The position numbers and the translations under genes are program-made. Shown one piece after another: positions 38,525 to 48,263 of a DNA stretch of 64,000 nucleotides; positions within the stretch are counted from its first letter, which is position 1; every line of letters starts with the position of its first letter. The stretch covers positions 1,984,001-2,048,000 of the forward strand of contig NZ_CP101988.1 in the NCBI RefSeq assembly GCF_024508335.1, read 5' to 3'. The notes under the pieces were generated by a model, which saw only the letters and a list, made by a program, of their open reading frames with translations, was not told the origin of the DNA and did no database searches. This stretch comes from Cellulomonas chengniuliangii (GTDB lineage: Bacteria > Actinomycetota > Actinomycetes > Actinomycetales > Cellulomonadaceae).

Positions 38525-38860
38525 ATGAGCACGAAGCGGGGGGATGGCGAGGAGGTCCACCGGATCACCTCGGCGCCCGAGGCTCTGGCGGACGACCTGG
38601 CTCGCCGCACCAAGCGGTACCTGGTCCAGATGGGCGTGCGCGTCGTCTGCTTCGTCGTGGCGGTGCTGACCTGGCACCGGATCCCCGTGGCGTTCTCGAT
38701 CGCGATGATCGTGGCCGCCGTCGTCCTGCCGTACATCGCCGTGCTGCTGGCCAACGCCGGGCGCGAGCGCCAGGCGTCCGACGACCCGCTCATGGACCCA
38801 CGCACCCTCGGGCCAGGTCGTCGACCTGGCGCCGACCAGCTCGGAGGCAACCACCGATGA
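38525..38860 (+). CDS. DUF3099 domain membrane protein
   Basis: This 111-residue protein has a basic N-terminus, then two adjacent hydrophobic segments (about residues 40-60 and 62-80) around RVVCFVVAVLTWHRIPVAF and MIVAAVVLPYIAVLLA, characteristic of DUF3099 actinobacterial proteins. Function is unknown. The ATG at 38525 is six bases after TAGGAT (38513-38518), so the transcript is probably leaderless. Its TGA overlaps the ATG of the next gene, giving a tight operon with the SURF1 gene. Confidence 0.85.
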   Translation: MSTKRGDGEEVHRITSAPEALADDLARRTKRYLVQMGVRVVCFVVAVLTWHRIPVAFSIAMIVAAVVLPYIAVLLANAGRERQASDDPLMDPRTLGPGRRPGADQLGGNHR

Positions 38861-39099
38861 ACCTGCTGTCCCCCACCCCCGACGCGGTCGACGAGCTCGT
38901 GTGCAGCGCGCGCGGGTGCCGCTCCGAGGCGGCCTGGGGCCTGCTGTGGAACAACCCGAAGCTGCACACCCCCGAGCGCCGCAAGGTGTGGCTGGCGTGC
39001 GACGGCCACCGCGAGCACCTCGAGCAGTACCTGGGGGCCCGGTCCTTCCTGCGCGACGTCGTCCCGGTCTCCGAGCTGCCGGTCGTCGACGTCTCATGA
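38857..39099 (+). CDS. Small Cys/His-rich protein, putative zinc-binding
   Basis: This 80-residue protein has a C-x4-C pair (CSARGC) and a C-x2-H-x3-H group (ACDGHREHL), a possible zinc site of four or five ligands. It also has a conserved central WGLLWNNPKLHTPERRKVW. I do not know a functional description. It overlaps both its neighbours by four bases (ATGA), so it is translationally coupled to the DUF3099 gene and SURF1. A link to SURF1 or cytochrome oxidase assembly is only inferred from the operon. Confidence 0.75.
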   Translation: MNLLSPTPDAVDELVCSARGCRSEAAWGLLWNNPKLHTPERRKVWLACDGHREHLEQYLGARSFLRDVVPVSELPVVDVS

Positions 39100-39962
39100 G
39101 CCCGCGGGTCCGCCGCGCGGTCGGGGTCGTCCTGCTGGGCGTCCTGATCGCGGTGGGCTGCACGCTCGCCGGGCGCTGGCAGTGGAACCGGCACGTCGCG
39201 CGCGACGCCCAGATCACGGTGGTCGAGGCCAACTACGACGCCGACCCCGTCCCGCTGTCCGCGGTGCTCGACTCCCCCGCGCAGCCGCTGGCCGCCACCC
39301 AGGAGTGGCAGCCGGTCGAGGTCGTGGGGCACTACGACCCGCAGCGCACCGTCCTCCTGCGCAACCGCCCGGTCGACGGGCAGCCCGGGTACCACGTGCT
39401 GGTCCCCCTCGTGCTGGAGGAGGGCGGCGAGCCGGGGTCGGTGCTGCTGGTCGACCGCGGGTACATCCCCTGGGGCGACGACGCGTCCTCTGCCGTCGAC
39501 GTCCCGGAGCCCCCGGCCGGGAGCGTCACCGTGACGGCGCGGCTCCGGCTCGACGAGCCCTCGCTGGGCAGGGCTGCCCCCGCGGGCCAGGTCCAGTCGA
39601 TCACCGTCGACGAGGTCCTCCTGGCCGGCGGCTCGGCCGACCCGGCCCAGCCCGTGTACCGGGCCTACGGGTCGCTCGTGGCCGAGGACCCGGCCGCCGG
39701 GGCGTTGGGCGCGCTGGCCTCCCCCAGCACCGACCCCGGCTCGCACCTGTCGTACTCGTTCCAGTGGTGGACGTTCGCTGTGGGCTCGCTGGTCGGGTTC
39801 TCGATGCTGGCGCGGCGCGACCTGCGCGAGTCCGCCGAGGACGACCCGCAGGCCGCGGAGCCCACGGCCCGGGAGCCGCGCCGGCGCCGCGGGCCGACCG
39901 CCGAGGACGAGGAGGACGCCCTCGTCGACGCCCGGCTCGGCGCCCACGGCCGTCCGGGCTGA
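39096..39962 (+). CDS. SURF1 family cytochrome oxidase assembly protein
   Basis: This 288-residue protein has an N-terminal membrane segment (residues 7-28) followed directly by AGRWQWNRH, the SURF1 hallmark, an extracytoplasmic domain with VVGHYDPQRTVLLRNRP, GYHVLVPL and VDRGYIPWG, and a second membrane segment near residue 230 (YSFQWWTFAVGSLVGFSML). A Glu/Arg/Asp-rich tail follows. SURF1 is known to assist heme a insertion into cytochrome c oxidase; heme A synthase ctaA is also in this window (55575-56546). Confidence 0.93.
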   Translation: MSPRVRRAVGVVLLGVLIAVGCTLAGRWQWNRHVARDAQITVVEANYDADPVPLSAVLDSPAQPLAATQEWQPVEVVGHYDPQRTVLLRNRPVDGQPGYHVLVPLVLEEGGEPGSVLLVDRGYIPWGDDASSAVDVPEPPAGSVTVTARLRLDEPSLGRAAPAGQVQSITVDEVLLAGGSADPAQPVYRAYGSLVAEDPAAGALGALASPSTDPGSHLSYSFQWWTFAVGSLVGFSMLARRDLRESAEDDPQAAEPTAREPRRRRGPTAEDEEDALVDARLGAHGRPG

Positions 39963-39989
39963 GGCCTCCAGCCCGGACAGGGCCGCCGC

Positions 39990-41588
39990 TCAGGCGAGCG
40001 AGATGAGGTCCAGGTAGTCCGGGCCCCACAGGTCTTCCACGCCGTCCGGCAGCAGCACGATGCGCTCGGGGTCGAGCGCCTCGACGGCGCCCTCGTCGTG
40101 GCTGACCAGGACCACGGCGCCGGTGTAGGACCGCAGCGCGGCGAGGATCTCCTGGCGGCTGGCCGGGTCCAGGTTGTTGGTGGGCTCGTCGAGCAGCAGC
40201 ACGTTCGCCGCCGAGACCACCAGCGCCGCGAGAGCGAGCCGGGTCTTCTCGCCGCCCGAGAGCACCCGGGCCGGCTTCTCCGCGTCGTCGCCCGAGAACA
40301 GGAACGAGCCGAGCACCGAGCGGACCTGCGTGTCGGAGAGGTCGGGCGCGGACGAGCGCAGGTTCTCCAGGACCGTCCGGTCCAGGTCGAGCGTCTCGTG
40401 CTCCTGCGCGTAGTAGCCGAGCTTGAGGCCGTGGCCTGCGCGCACCTCGCCCGTGTCGGGCTTCTCGATGCCCGCGAGCATCCGCAGCAGCGTCGTCTTC
40501 CCCGCGCCGTTGAGCCCGAGCACCACCACGCGGCTGCCCTTGTCGATGGCCAGGTCCACGTCGGTGAAGACCTCCTGCGACCCGTACGTCTTCGACAGCC
40601 CGGCCGCGGTCAGCGGCGTCTTGCCGCAGGGCGCCGGGTCCGGGAACCGCAGCTTGGCGACCTTGTCGGACGCGCGGACCTCCTCGAGGCCGGAGAGCAT
40701 CCGCTCGGCGCGCCGCATCATGTTCTGCGCGGCGACGGCCTTCGTGGCCTTCGCGCGCATCTTGTCGGCCTGGGCCAGCAGCACCGTGGCCTTCTTCTCG
40801 GTGTTCGCACGCTCGCGCTTGCGGCGCTTCTCGTCGGTCTCGCGCTGGCGCAGGTAGGCGTCCCAGCCCAGGTTGTACTGGTCGAGCTCCCCGCGGTTGG
40901 CGTCCAGGTGGAACACCTTGTTGACGGTGGCGCGCAGCAGCTCGGTGTCGTGGCTGATGACCACGAACCCGCCCGGGTAGGACTTGAGGTAGTCGCGCAG
41001 CCAGATGATCGAGTCGTGGTCCAGGTGGTTCGTGGGCTCGTCGAGCAGGAGGGTGTCGACGCCGGAGAAGAGGATGCGCGCCAGCTCGACGCGGCGGCGC
41101 TGGCCGCCCGAGAGCGTGCCGATGGTCTGGCCCAGCACCCGGTCGTCGAGCCCGAGGTTCGCGGCGATGCGGTGCGCCTCGCTCTCGGCCGCGTACCCGC
41201 CCCCGGCCTGGAACCGGGCGTCGAGCTTGGAGTAGCGCTCCATCGCCGCGTCACGAGTCTCGTCGTCCGCGCTGGCCATCGCGCCCTCGGTCTCCCGCAT
41301 CGACCGGACGATCTCGTCGAGGCCGCGGGCGGAGAGCACGCGGTCCAGCGCCAGCACGTGCAGGTCGCCGGTGCGCGGGTCCTGCGGCAGGTAGCCGACC
41401 TCGCCCGTCCGGGTGATCTGCCCGCCGGTGGGCAGGGTCTCCCCGGCGAGGGTCTTGGTCAACGTCGTCTTGCCGGCGCCGTTGCGCCCCACGAGACCGA
41501 TCCGGTCACCTGCCGCGATACGGAAGGTGGCCTCCTCGAGCAGCACGCGGGCGCCGACGCGCAGCTCGACGGAGTGGGCAGTGATCAC
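39990..41588 (-). CDS. ABC-F family ATP-binding protein
   Basis: This 532-residue protein has two ATP-binding domains and no membrane segments. Domain 1 has LVGRNGAGKTT, signature LSGGQRRR and LLLDEPTNHLD; domain 2 has VLGLNGAGKTT, LSGGEKTR and LLLDEPTNNLD. Between them is the charged linker (RRKRERANTEKKATVLLAQA) typical of ABC-F proteins that bind the ribosomal E site. The group includes EttA-like translation factors and antibiotic-protection proteins; which applies cannot be told. The GTG at 41588 has AAGGA upstream. Confidence 0.93.
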   Translation of the reverse strand: MITAHSVELRVGARVLLEEATFRIAAGDRIGLVGRNGAGKTTLTKTLAGETLPTGGQITRTGEVGYLPQDPRTGDLHVLALDRVLSARGLDEIVRSMRETEGAMASADDETRDAAMERYSKLDARFQAGGGYAAESEAHRIAANLGLDDRVLGQTIGTLSGGQRRRVELARILFSGVDTLLLDEPTNHLDHDSIIWLRDYLKSYPGGFVVISHDTELLRATVNKVFHLDANRGELDQYNLGWDAYLRQRETDEKRRKRERANTEKKATVLLAQADKMRAKATKAVAAQNMMRRAERMLSGLEEVRASDKVAKLRFPDPAPCGKTPLTAAGLSKTYGSQEVFTDVDLAIDKGSRVVVLGLNGAGKTTLLRMLAGIEKPDTGEVRAGHGLKLGYYAQEHETLDLDRTVLENLRSSAPDLSDTQVRSVLGSFLFSGDDAEKPARVLSGGEKTRLALAALVVSAANVLLLDEPTNNLDPASRQEILAALRSYTGAVVLVSHDEGAVEALDPERIVLLPDGVEDLWGPDYLDLISLA

Positions 41589-41761
41589 GGATGTCCTTCC
41601 GGCGTCGGCGCTCGGCCGACTGGGGTTTCCTCTGAACGCCCGTCATCTTCATTGGACGCGGGCACAAACGCCATCAAGTTTACGACCGACTACCGTTGCC
41701 GATGTCCGTGGAGCTCACGGCGTCCCCCGTACCGCCTCCTCACCGCGCCTCAGGGAGACCC

Positions 41762-42472
41762 ATGTCCGACGCCCCGCTCGATCCCCTCGCCGTGCCCGCC
41801 GAACGCGGGGCCGCCCCCGTGGCGCTGCCCGTGGAGCGCGCCTCCGTGGCCGCCGACGTCGCGTTGATCGCCACATTCGCGGCCTTCATCGCCGTCTGCG
41901 CGGTCCTGCCCGCCATCCCCGTGGCCGGCATGGCCGTGCCGATCACGCTGCAGACCTTCGGCGTGATGCTCGCCGGCCTGGTCCTCGGCCCGCGCCGTGG
42001 GGCGCTCGCCGTGCTGCTGTACCTGGCCGTGGGGCTCGCCGGCCTGCCGGTCTTCGCGCAGGGCACGGGCGGATTGGCCGTCCTCGGCAAGCCGTCGGCG
42101 GGCTACCTGCTGGCCTTCCCGCTCGCGGCGCTGCTCGCGGGCCTGCTCGTGGCCCCGGCCCGCCGGCTCCTCGGCGGGTCTGCGGCGACCTGGGCGGCCA
42201 CGCGGGTGCCCGGGCTCGCCGGCCGGGAGCGCCCGCTGCGCTCGACGCTGGGCTACCTGGCCGTCTTCGGCTCCGCGGCGGCGGCCAGCCTGCTGCTCGT
42301 CCACCCGATCGGCATCACGGTGATGGGCTGGCGCCTGGACATGTCCGCGGGTGAGGCCATCGCCGCCGGGGCCACGTTCCTGCCCGGCGATGTGATCAAG
42401 AACCTGCTGGCGGCGCTCGTCGCCACGGCCGTGTTCCGCGCGTTCCCCGACCTGCTGCGCCACCGGCGCTGA
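41762..42472 (+). CDS. bioY: Biotin transporter BioY (ECF S component)
   Basis: This 236-residue membrane protein has about six hydrophobic segments and the BioY features PITLQTFGVMLAGLVLGPRRGALAV, GLPVFAQGTGG and KPSAGYLLAFP. I chose the ATG at 41762, preceded by GGGAG. An in-frame ATG at 41702, five bases after TACCGT (41691-41696), could give a leaderless form with 20 more residues. It leads a bioY-bioM-bioN operon. The 173-bp upstream gap shows no BioQ-like site that I could find. Confidence 0.95.
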   Translation: MSDAPLDPLAVPAERGAAPVALPVERASVAADVALIATFAAFIAVCAVLPAIPVAGMAVPITLQTFGVMLAGLVLGPRRGALAVLLYLAVGLAGLPVFAQGTGGLAVLGKPSAGYLLAFPLAALLAGLLVAPARRLLGGSAATWAATRVPGLAGRERPLRSTLGYLAVFGSAAAASLLLVHPIGITVMGWRLDMSAGEAIAAGATFLPGDVIKNLLAALVATAVFRAFPDLLRHRR

Positions 42473-42486
42473 CCCGGCCGCCGCGC

Positions 42487-43233
42487 ATGATCGAGTTCGA
42501 CGCCGCCACCGTCACCGCGTACGCCGCGCGTGACGGCGGCGGCGCGCCCGACGACGTCCGTACCCTGCTGCACCCCGTGACGTGCCGGCTCGTCGAACGG
42601 CGCGTCGCCGTGATCGGCGCGAACGGCTCGGGCAAGTCCACCCTCGCGCGGCTGGTCAACGGCCTCACGCTGCCGTCGGGCGGCGCGGTGCGGGTTGACG
42701 GCCTCGACACGGCGCGGGACGGCCGCGCGGTGCGGCAGCGCGTCGGCTTCGTGTTCTCCGACCCCGACGCCCAGCTCGTGATGCCCACCGCCGTGGAGGA
42801 CGTCGCGCTGTCCTTGCGGCGGCTCCCGCTCGCCGCCGCCGAGCGGGAGGCTCGGGCGCGCGAGATTCTCGGGCGGTTCGGCCTCGCCGACCGCGCCGAG
42901 ACACCGGTGCACGCGCTGTCCGGCGGGCAGAAGCAGCTCCTGGCCATCGCCGGGGTGCTCGCCACCGAGCCGACGGTGCTGGTCTGCGACGAGCCGACCA
43001 CCCGCCTGGACCTGCGATGGCGCACGATCGTCGACGACCTCCTCGACGGCCTCGGCCAGCAGGTGCTGCACGTCACCCATGACCTCGACGCCGCGGCCCG
43101 CGCCGACCGGGTCCTCGTGGTCGACGAGGGCGCCGTGGTGCATGACGGCGACCCCGCCGAGGGCGTCGCCCGCTACCGCGCGCTCATGGCGGCGACCGCC
43201 GGGTGCGCGGCTCGATCGGCTGCCACCCGATGA
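42487..43233 (+). CDS. bioM: Energy-coupling factor ABC ATPase BioM
   Basis: This 248-residue ATPase powers the biotin importer. It has Walker A IGANGSGKST, the ECF-type Q-loop GFVFSDPDAQLV, signature LSGGQKQLL, Walker B LVCDEPTTRLD and a switch His (HVTHD). It begins 14 bases after bioY. Its TGA overlaps the ATG of bioN by one base. The group BioMNY forms the full, high-affinity biotin ECF transporter. Confidence 0.93.
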   Translation: MIEFDAATVTAYAARDGGGAPDDVRTLLHPVTCRLVERRVAVIGANGSGKSTLARLVNGLTLPSGGAVRVDGLDTARDGRAVRQRVGFVFSDPDAQLVMPTAVEDVALSLRRLPLAAAEREARAREILGRFGLADRAETPVHALSGGQKQLLAIAGVLATEPTVLVCDEPTTRLDLRWRTIVDDLLDGLGQQVLHVTHDLDAAARADRVLVVDEGAVVHDGDPAEGVARYRALMAATAGCAARSAATR

Positions 43234-43868
43234 GCGCGGCCCCTCGCCCGGCCCGGCCCGCGTGGGCCGGGCCGCTCGGGCTCCACCACCCCGGCGACAC
43301 CGTCCTGCACCGTGCCTCCCCCGGCGCCAAGCTGCTCGGCCTGGCCCTCGTCGGCGTGCTGGCAGTGGCCGTGCCCGGCGTGCCCGCGGCCATCGCCACC
43401 TGCGCGCTCGCGGGCGCCCTGGCGGCTCTCGGCCGCCTCCCGCTGCGGGCGACGGCGCGGTCCGTCGCACCCATCGTGCTCACGGCGGCCCTGGTGGGGG
43501 CTTACCAGTGGTGGGCGCGCGGCTGGCAGGTCGGCGTCGAGGTCGGGCTCGACCTGGTGACGGTGGTCCTCGCCGCGACCGTCCTGACCTCCACCACGCG
43601 CGCCGACGTGATGCTCGACGTCCTGGTGCGCGTCGCGCGGCCGCTGCGTCATGTCGGCATCGCGCCCGAGACGTTCGCGCTAGCCGTGGCCCTCATGCTG
43701 CGCACCATCCCCGCGCTCGTCGAGACCTTCGCGGAGGCACGCGACGCCGCCCGCGCGCGGGGCCTCGACCGCGACCCACGGGCGCTGCTCGTGCCCGCCG
43801 CGGTCCGCACCGTGGCCCGCGCGCGGGCCACCGGCGACGCCCTCGCGGCGCGCGGCATCGGCGAGTGA
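43230..43868 (+). CDS. bioN: Energy-coupling factor transmembrane protein BioN
   Basis: This 212-residue T component has an N-terminal HHPGDTVLHRASPGAKLLGL (characteristic ECF T opening), four or five membrane segments, and the ARA/ARG signature loop of T proteins near EARDAARARGLDRDPRALLVP, which touches the ATPases. It overlaps the bioM stop (ATGA). No further gene in the operon follows; a hairpin lies at 43879. Confidence 0.92.
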   Translation: MSAAPRPARPAWAGPLGLHHPGDTVLHRASPGAKLLGLALVGVLAVAVPGVPAAIATCALAGALAALGRLPLRATARSVAPIVLTAALVGAYQWWARGWQVGVEVGLDLVTVVLAATVLTSTTRADVMLDVLVRVARPLRHVGIAPETFALAVALMLRTIPALVETFAEARDAARARGLDRDPRALLVPAAVRTVARARATGDALAARGIGE

Positions 43869-43878
43869 AAGGGGCCAC

Positions 43879-43900
43879 GCGCGGGCGTGACCGCCCGTGC
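43879..43900. terminator. Terminator-like hairpin after bioN
   Basis: A 9-bp stem (GCGCGGGCG with CGCCCGTGC, one wobble pair) closes a TGAC loop 10 bases after the bioN stop. No U-tract. Confidence 0.45.
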
Positions 43901-43970
43901 GGAGCCAGCCCGGCGGGTGAGCTGAACGCCTGACCATGCGGGCCCCCCGGCGCCCGGCTACCTTCTGCGG

Positions 43971-44849
43971 ATGACGTTCACCGAGGGTGGCAGTTTCGAG
44001 GGCGGCCGTGTCCGCACGCGTCGGGGCGGCCGCGGCGCGGCCGTCGGCGGTGGGATCGGCGGCCTGGGGCTCCTCGTGGTCGTCATCATCTCCCTGATGA
44101 CCGGGGGCGACCCCGCGCAGATCCTGGGCGGCGGGGACGGCGGAGGCGGCGGCGCCGTCGAGGAGGGCGTGGTCGGCGACTGCACCGCGGAGCAGGCCAA
44201 CTCCGATCCGTCGTGCCGGCTCTCGGCGACCATCCAGTCACTCGACGCGTACTGGGCGCGCGCCCTGCCGTCGGGCGTCGCCGAGCCGGGGGTGGAGGCG
44301 TTCACCGGCGCCACGTCCACCGCGTGCGGGGACGCGAGCGCGGCGATGGGCCCGTTCTACTGCCCTCCGGACCAGACGATCTACCTCGACCTGGGCTTCT
44401 ACGACGTGCTGCAGAGCCAGTACGGCGCCACGGGCGGCCCCCTCGCGGAGATGTACGTCACCGCCCACGAGTACGGCCACCACGTGCAGAACGTCACAGG
44501 CGTGATGGAGCAGGCCGACCGCCAGGGGGGCGGCGCCGAGTCCGACTCGGTGCGGATCGAGCTCCAGGCCGACTGCTACGCCGGGCTGTGGGCGGGACAC
44601 GCTTCGACCACGGTCGACCCCGACACGGGCGTGCCGTTCCTCGAGCCGATCACCGCGGAGCAGCTGGCTCAGGCGCTGTCCGCCGCGGCGGCCGTCGGCG
44701 ACGACCACATCCAGTCCGGCACTGCCAGCGGCGTCGACCCGGACACCTGGACGCACGGCTCGAGCGAGCAGCGCCAGCGCTGGTTCACCACCGGGTACGA
44801 GCAGGGCTCCCTCACGGCCTGCGACACGTTCGCCGCGCCAGCCCTCTGA
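43971..44849 (+). CDS. Neutral zinc metallopeptidase (YpfJ family), membrane-anchored
   Basis: This 292-residue protein has one N-terminal hydrophobic segment (about residues 23-43) after a Gly/Arg-rich cytoplasmic tail, a Gly-rich linker, and a catalytic domain with HEYGHHVQNV (HExxH zinc ligands), and ELQADCYAGLWAGH (the downstream Glu/Asp region). Four or more Cys residues suggest disulfides in the extracytoplasmic domain. ATG at 43971 is six bases after TACCTT (43959-43964), so is probably leaderless. Substrate unknown. Confidence 0.9.
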   Translation: MTFTEGGSFEGGRVRTRRGGRGAAVGGGIGGLGLLVVVIISLMTGGDPAQILGGGDGGGGGAVEEGVVGDCTAEQANSDPSCRLSATIQSLDAYWARALPSGVAEPGVEAFTGATSTACGDASAAMGPFYCPPDQTIYLDLGFYDVLQSQYGATGGPLAEMYVTAHEYGHHVQNVTGVMEQADRQGGGAESDSVRIELQADCYAGLWAGHASTTVDPDTGVPFLEPITAEQLAQALSAAAAVGDDHIQSGTASGVDPDTWTHGSSEQRQRWFTTGYEQGSLTACDTFAAPAL

Positions 44850-44890
44850 CGGGCGCGCGGGCGCGTCGGCCCTGCCCTCAGCCCGGACAG

Positions 44891-44932
44891 CACGACGCCG
44901 CGCCGGGACCCAGGCCCAGGCGCGGCGTCGTG
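44891..44932. terminator. Bidirectional terminator hairpin
   Basis: A perfect 14-bp stem with a 14-nt loop separates the metallopeptidase gene from the convergent end of the suf operon. It probably terminates both. Confidence 0.65.
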
Positions 44933-44943
44933 AGAGCCGTCGC

Positions 44944-45276
44944 TCAGATGTTGAAGCCGAGGGCCCGCATCTGCTCGCGGCCGTCAGGCGTGATCTTCTC
45001 CGGGCCCCACGGCGGCATCCAGACCCAGTTGATCCGGAAGCCGTCCACGATCCCGTCGAGCGACTGGCCGGCCTGCTCCTCGATCACGTCGGTGAGCGGG
45101 CACGCCGCGGACGTCAGCGTCATGTCGATCACCGCGTTGTTCTGCTGGTCGATCGCGACCCCGTAGACGAGGCCGAGGTCGACCACGTTGATGCCCAGCT
45201 CGGGGTCGATGACGTCGCGGAGGGCCTCCTCGACGTCGGCTGCCGTGGTCGGCTGGGCCGGGTTCGTGGCGGTCAT
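44944..45276 (-). CDS. sufT: SufT-type metal-sulfur cluster assembly factor (DUF59/MIP18)
   Basis: This 110-residue MIP18-type protein has DVIDPELGINVVDLGLVYGV and SAACPLTDVIEEQA with the conserved Cys, followed by WVWMPPWGPEKITPDGREQMRALGF at the end. It helps Fe-S cluster maturation. It is last in the suf operon; its ATG overlaps the sufU stop (ATGA), with GGAGG upstream. Confidence 0.93.
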   Translation of the reverse strand: MTATNPAQPTTAADVEEALRDVIDPELGINVVDLGLVYGVAIDQQNNAVIDMTLTSAACPLTDVIEEQAGQSLDGIVDGFRINWVWMPPWGPEKITPDGREQMRALGFNI

Positions 45277-45764
45277 GCGTCCTCCTGAGATGTGGTGGCG
45301 CCCGTCTTGATGAGGGCGTCCTGCAGCGCGGCCCAGCCGAGCAGCGCGCACTTGATCCGCGCCGGGTACTTCGCGACCCCGGTGAACGCGGTCGCGTCGC
45401 CCAGCGCGTCCTCGGCCTCGTCGTCCAGCCCGGCGCCCCGGGCGTGCATCAGCGCGCGGAAGGTCCCCGCCAGGTCGTCGACCTGGGCGAGGTCCGCGCC
45501 GGTGACCAGGTCGTGCAGCACCGAGATGGAGGCCTGCGAGATGCTGCAGCCCTGCCCCTCCCAGCTGATCCGCTGCACGCGCGGCGACCCCGGCGCGGAG
45601 GTGTCGAGCTCGACCCGCAGGGTCACCTCGTCACCGCAGGTGGGGTTCACCTGGTGCGACTCCCCCGCCGTGGCGACGGCGTCGAGCAGTCCCTTGCCGT
45701 GCGGCGTCCGCGCATGGTCGAGGATGACCTGCTGGTACAGCTGCTCCATCGAGCCCGTGCTCAT
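45273..45764 (-). CDS. sufU: Fe-S cluster assembly protein SufU
   Basis: This 163-residue sulfur-transfer protein is partner of SufS. The conserved Cys/Asp ligands are in NPTCGDEVTLRVEL, WEGQGCSISQASISVL and KCALLGWAAL. SufU takes persulfide sulfur from SufS via a zinc site. It is preceded by sufS (10 bases) and overlaps sufT. Confidence 0.95.
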   Translation of the reverse strand: MSTGSMEQLYQQVILDHARTPHGKGLLDAVATAGESHQVNPTCGDEVTLRVELDTSAPGSPRVQRISWEGQGCSISQASISVLHDLVTGADLAQVDDLAGTFRALMHARGAGLDDEAEDALGDATAFTGVAKYPARIKCALLGWAALQDALIKTGATTSQEDA

Positions 45765-45774
45765 CAGTGCCCTC

Positions 45775-47142
<1,368 letters not shown>

Positions 47143-47910
47143 TCAGGCGGTGATGCTCCCCGTGGGCAGGAAGCGGTCGTAGCCCTCGTTCTCCAGGCGC
47201 TCGGCGAGCTCGGGGCCGCCCTCCTCGGCGACCCGGCCGTCGACGAACACGTGCACGAAGTCGGGCGTGATGTACCGCAGGATTCGGGTGTAGTGGGTGA
47301 TGAGCAGCACGCCCACCTCGCCGCCCGAGCGCACCCTGTTGACGCCCTCGGACACCACGCGCAGCGCGTCGACGTCGAGCCCGGAGTCCGTCTCGTCGAG
47401 GATCGCGAACTTCGGCTTGAGGAGCTCCATCTGGAGGATCTCGTGGCGCTTCTTCTCGCCGCCGGAGAAGCCCTCGTTGACCGAGCGCTCGGCGAACGTC
47501 GGGTCCATGCGGAGGGCGTCCATGGCCCCGCGCACCTCCTTGACCCAGCTCCGCACCGGCGGGGCCTCGCCGTCGATGGCCGTCTTGGCCGTGCGCAGGA
47601 AGTTCGCCACGCTCACGCCGGGGACCTCGACGGGGTACTGCATGGCCAGGAACATCCCGGCGCGGGCGCGCTCGTCGACGCTCAGGGACAGCAGGTCCTC
47701 GCCGTCGAGCGTCACCGTGCCGGAGGTGATCTGGTACTTCGGGTGGCCGGCCAGCGAGTACGCCAGCGTCGACTTGCCCGAGCCGTTCGGGCCCATGATG
47801 GCGTGGGTCTCGCCGCTGGCGATCGTCAGGTCGACGCCGCGCAGGATCGGCTTGGGGCCTTCCTTGGTCTCGACGCTGACGTGCAGGTCGCGGATCTCAA
47901 GCGTGGACAT
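47143..47910 (-). CDS. sufC: Fe-S assembly ATPase SufC
   Basis: This 255-residue ATPase drives the SufBC2D scaffold. It has Walker A MGPNGSGKST, the SufC-type FSGGEKKRHEILQM signature and AILDETDSGLDVDAL Walker B. ATG at 47910 is 20 bases after the Rieske-type gene, and the sequence AGGAGAACC lies upstream. Confidence 0.96.
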   Translation of the reverse strand: MSTLEIRDLHVSVETKEGPKPILRGVDLTIASGETHAIMGPNGSGKSTLAYSLAGHPKYQITSGTVTLDGEDLLSLSVDERARAGMFLAMQYPVEVPGVSVANFLRTAKTAIDGEAPPVRSWVKEVRGAMDALRMDPTFAERSVNEGFSGGEKKRHEILQMELLKPKFAILDETDSGLDVDALRVVSEGVNRVRSGGEVGVLLITHYTRILRYITPDFVHVFVDGRVAEEGGPELAERLENEGYDRFLPTGSITA

Positions 47911-47930
47911 TCTCAGGTTCTCCTCAAAGC

Positions 47931-48263
47931 TCACAGGGGCGCGTCGACATCGACGAGCACACGCTCGCCGTCGACGGTCAGGGGGTAGACGGGGACGGGG
48001 CGCACCGCGGGCGGGCTCAACGGCTTGCCGGTGCGCAGGTCGAACCGGGAGCCGTGCAGCCAGCACTCGACGGTGCAGCCCTCGACCTCGCCGTCGGACA
48101 GCGACACCGCCCCGTGGGAGCACACGTCGCTGATGGCGTGCAGCTGGCCGTCCTCGTCGCGGACGACTGCCACCTCGACCTTGCCGGAGGCGCCCTCGAG
48201 CTCGACGCGCAGGGCGCCGGCCACGGGGACGTCAGCCGTCAGGCAGGCCAACTGGGCGCTCAT
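47931..48263 (-). CDS. Rieske-type [2Fe-2S] ferredoxin of the suf operon
   Basis: This 110-residue protein has the Rieske ligand pairs CSHGAV (C-x-H) and CWLHGSRFD (C-x2-H), spaced by about 18 residues, as in soluble non-heme iron oxygenase ferredoxins. In actinobacteria it lies between sufD and sufC, where it probably serves as an electron donor to assembly or to an iron reductase. Its ATG overlaps the sufD stop (ATGA). It has no membrane segment. Confidence 0.92.
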   Translation of the reverse strand: MSAQLACLTADVPVAGALRVELEGASGKVEVAVVRDEDGQLHAISDVCSHGAVSLSDGEVEGCTVECWLHGSRFDLRTGKPLSPPAVRPVPVYPLTVDGERVLVDVDAPL

